This document shows, piece by piece, positions 20,988-21,231 of a stretch of DNA of 21,231 bases. This DNA comes from Botryllus schlosseri. Taxonomy: Eukaryota > Chordata > Ascidiacea > Stolidobranchia > Styelidae. Location: the NCBI GenBank assembly GCA_000444245.1, contig ATSW01108395.1, forward strand, positions 1-21,231. The letters are read 5' to 3'. Numbering within the stretch: position 1 is the stretch's first letter; every line of letters begins with the position of its first letter. The notes under the pieces are model-generated. The model did not search any database. It saw only the letters and a list, made by a program, of their open reading frames with translations, and had not been told where the DNA came from. The position numbers and the translations under genes are program-made.

Positions 20988-21231
20988 GTTAGTGTGCACG
21001 CTGGGTCTTGTATATACTGTCATTTGCCACTTAATTGCACTGTCGGAATTTAACGAAGTTTGTTTAGAAGGCTCGTAGCTTTCATATGTAGACCGTACTA
21101 AAATACGTTGTAAATGTATCTACAATTTAATGTAATATTCCTCTAATTAATAGACTAGTTCCACAGTTCTTGTTTTTGGAAATGATATAAAATTCAATGT
21201 ATCTGCCGGACCGGTGGTCGAGAACCACTGG
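20988..21231 (+). other. Start of the next intron, to the window edge
   Basis: AT-rich, non-coding. The only recognised feature is the transposon end in its last bases. Confidence 0.75.
21205..21230 (-). mobile_element. hAT-like transposon end at the window edge
   Basis: The stretch GGTCGAGAACCACTG at 21216-21230 is, on the other strand, CAGTGGTTCTCGACC, close to the CAGTAGTTCTCAACC end at 11526. Both also share an ACCGGT word just inside. It could be the right end of an element. Where the rest of the element lies is not clear. Confidence 0.5.

Noticed and set aside
1-21231. Bacterial origin with many short genes
   Set aside because: The FN3 halves join only through GT-AG introns with consistent phase, and the intergenic-looking DNA is AT-rich repeat sequence typical of animal introns.

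Overview
This is an animal genomic window. It carries the interior of one long plus-strand gene that encodes a run of fibronectin type III (FN3) domains. I can follow 33 exons from position 1 to 20987. Every intron is GT-AG and reading phase is kept throughout, giving about 1763 codons and 20 consecutive FN3 domains (D1 partial, D2 to D20 complete). The gene continues past both window edges: position 1 lies inside an exon, and the last exon ends at a splice donor. No start codon, signal peptide, transmembrane segment, kinase, phosphatase or other non-FN3 domain is in view, so the gene cannot be named. The domains are almost free of cysteine (one in 1763 residues) and carry about eight N-glycosylation sequons, which fits the ectodomain of a large cell-surface or matrix protein.

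The exons follow a strict grammar. A typical domain is an A exon of exactly 78 nt (Pro-rich start, Trp at codon 21, ending in a Gly codon) plus a B exon of about 183-201 nt (GAxxYxV, then LxPGTxY, then VxAxGxxxxS). Both introns are in phase 1. Some domains have lost one or both introns without any change at the junction. D6, D7 and D9 have an extra intron near strand E, and D12 has an extra intron at a different site. The array therefore records tandem domain duplication followed by intron loss, gain and one single-base shift.

The introns are AT-rich, and six are very short (54-68 bp). Many of the longer ones hold repeats: a foldback family with the core TTGGAATTGAGCCAAATTTG; a second foldback family ending in GGTAATCGTCAGCAACTAGT; a dispersed element with an array of about 41-bp units (TCTAATTCTAATCTAATTTG); a CTAGTT-rich family; a hAT-like non-autonomous transposon with 8-bp target duplications at 12849-13315; and other hAT-like ends at 11526 and at the right window edge. 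The most unusual intron is 9926-10351. It is a tandem array whose unit of about 65 bp contains a copy of the true 3' splice site and the first 45 or so bases of the next exon.

The organism is probably an invertebrate, perhaps an invertebrate deuterostome such as a tunicate. That rests on the compact AT-rich introns, small hAT elements and FN3 style, and it is an inference only. No RNA genes, CRISPR array, promoter or bacterial features were seen.
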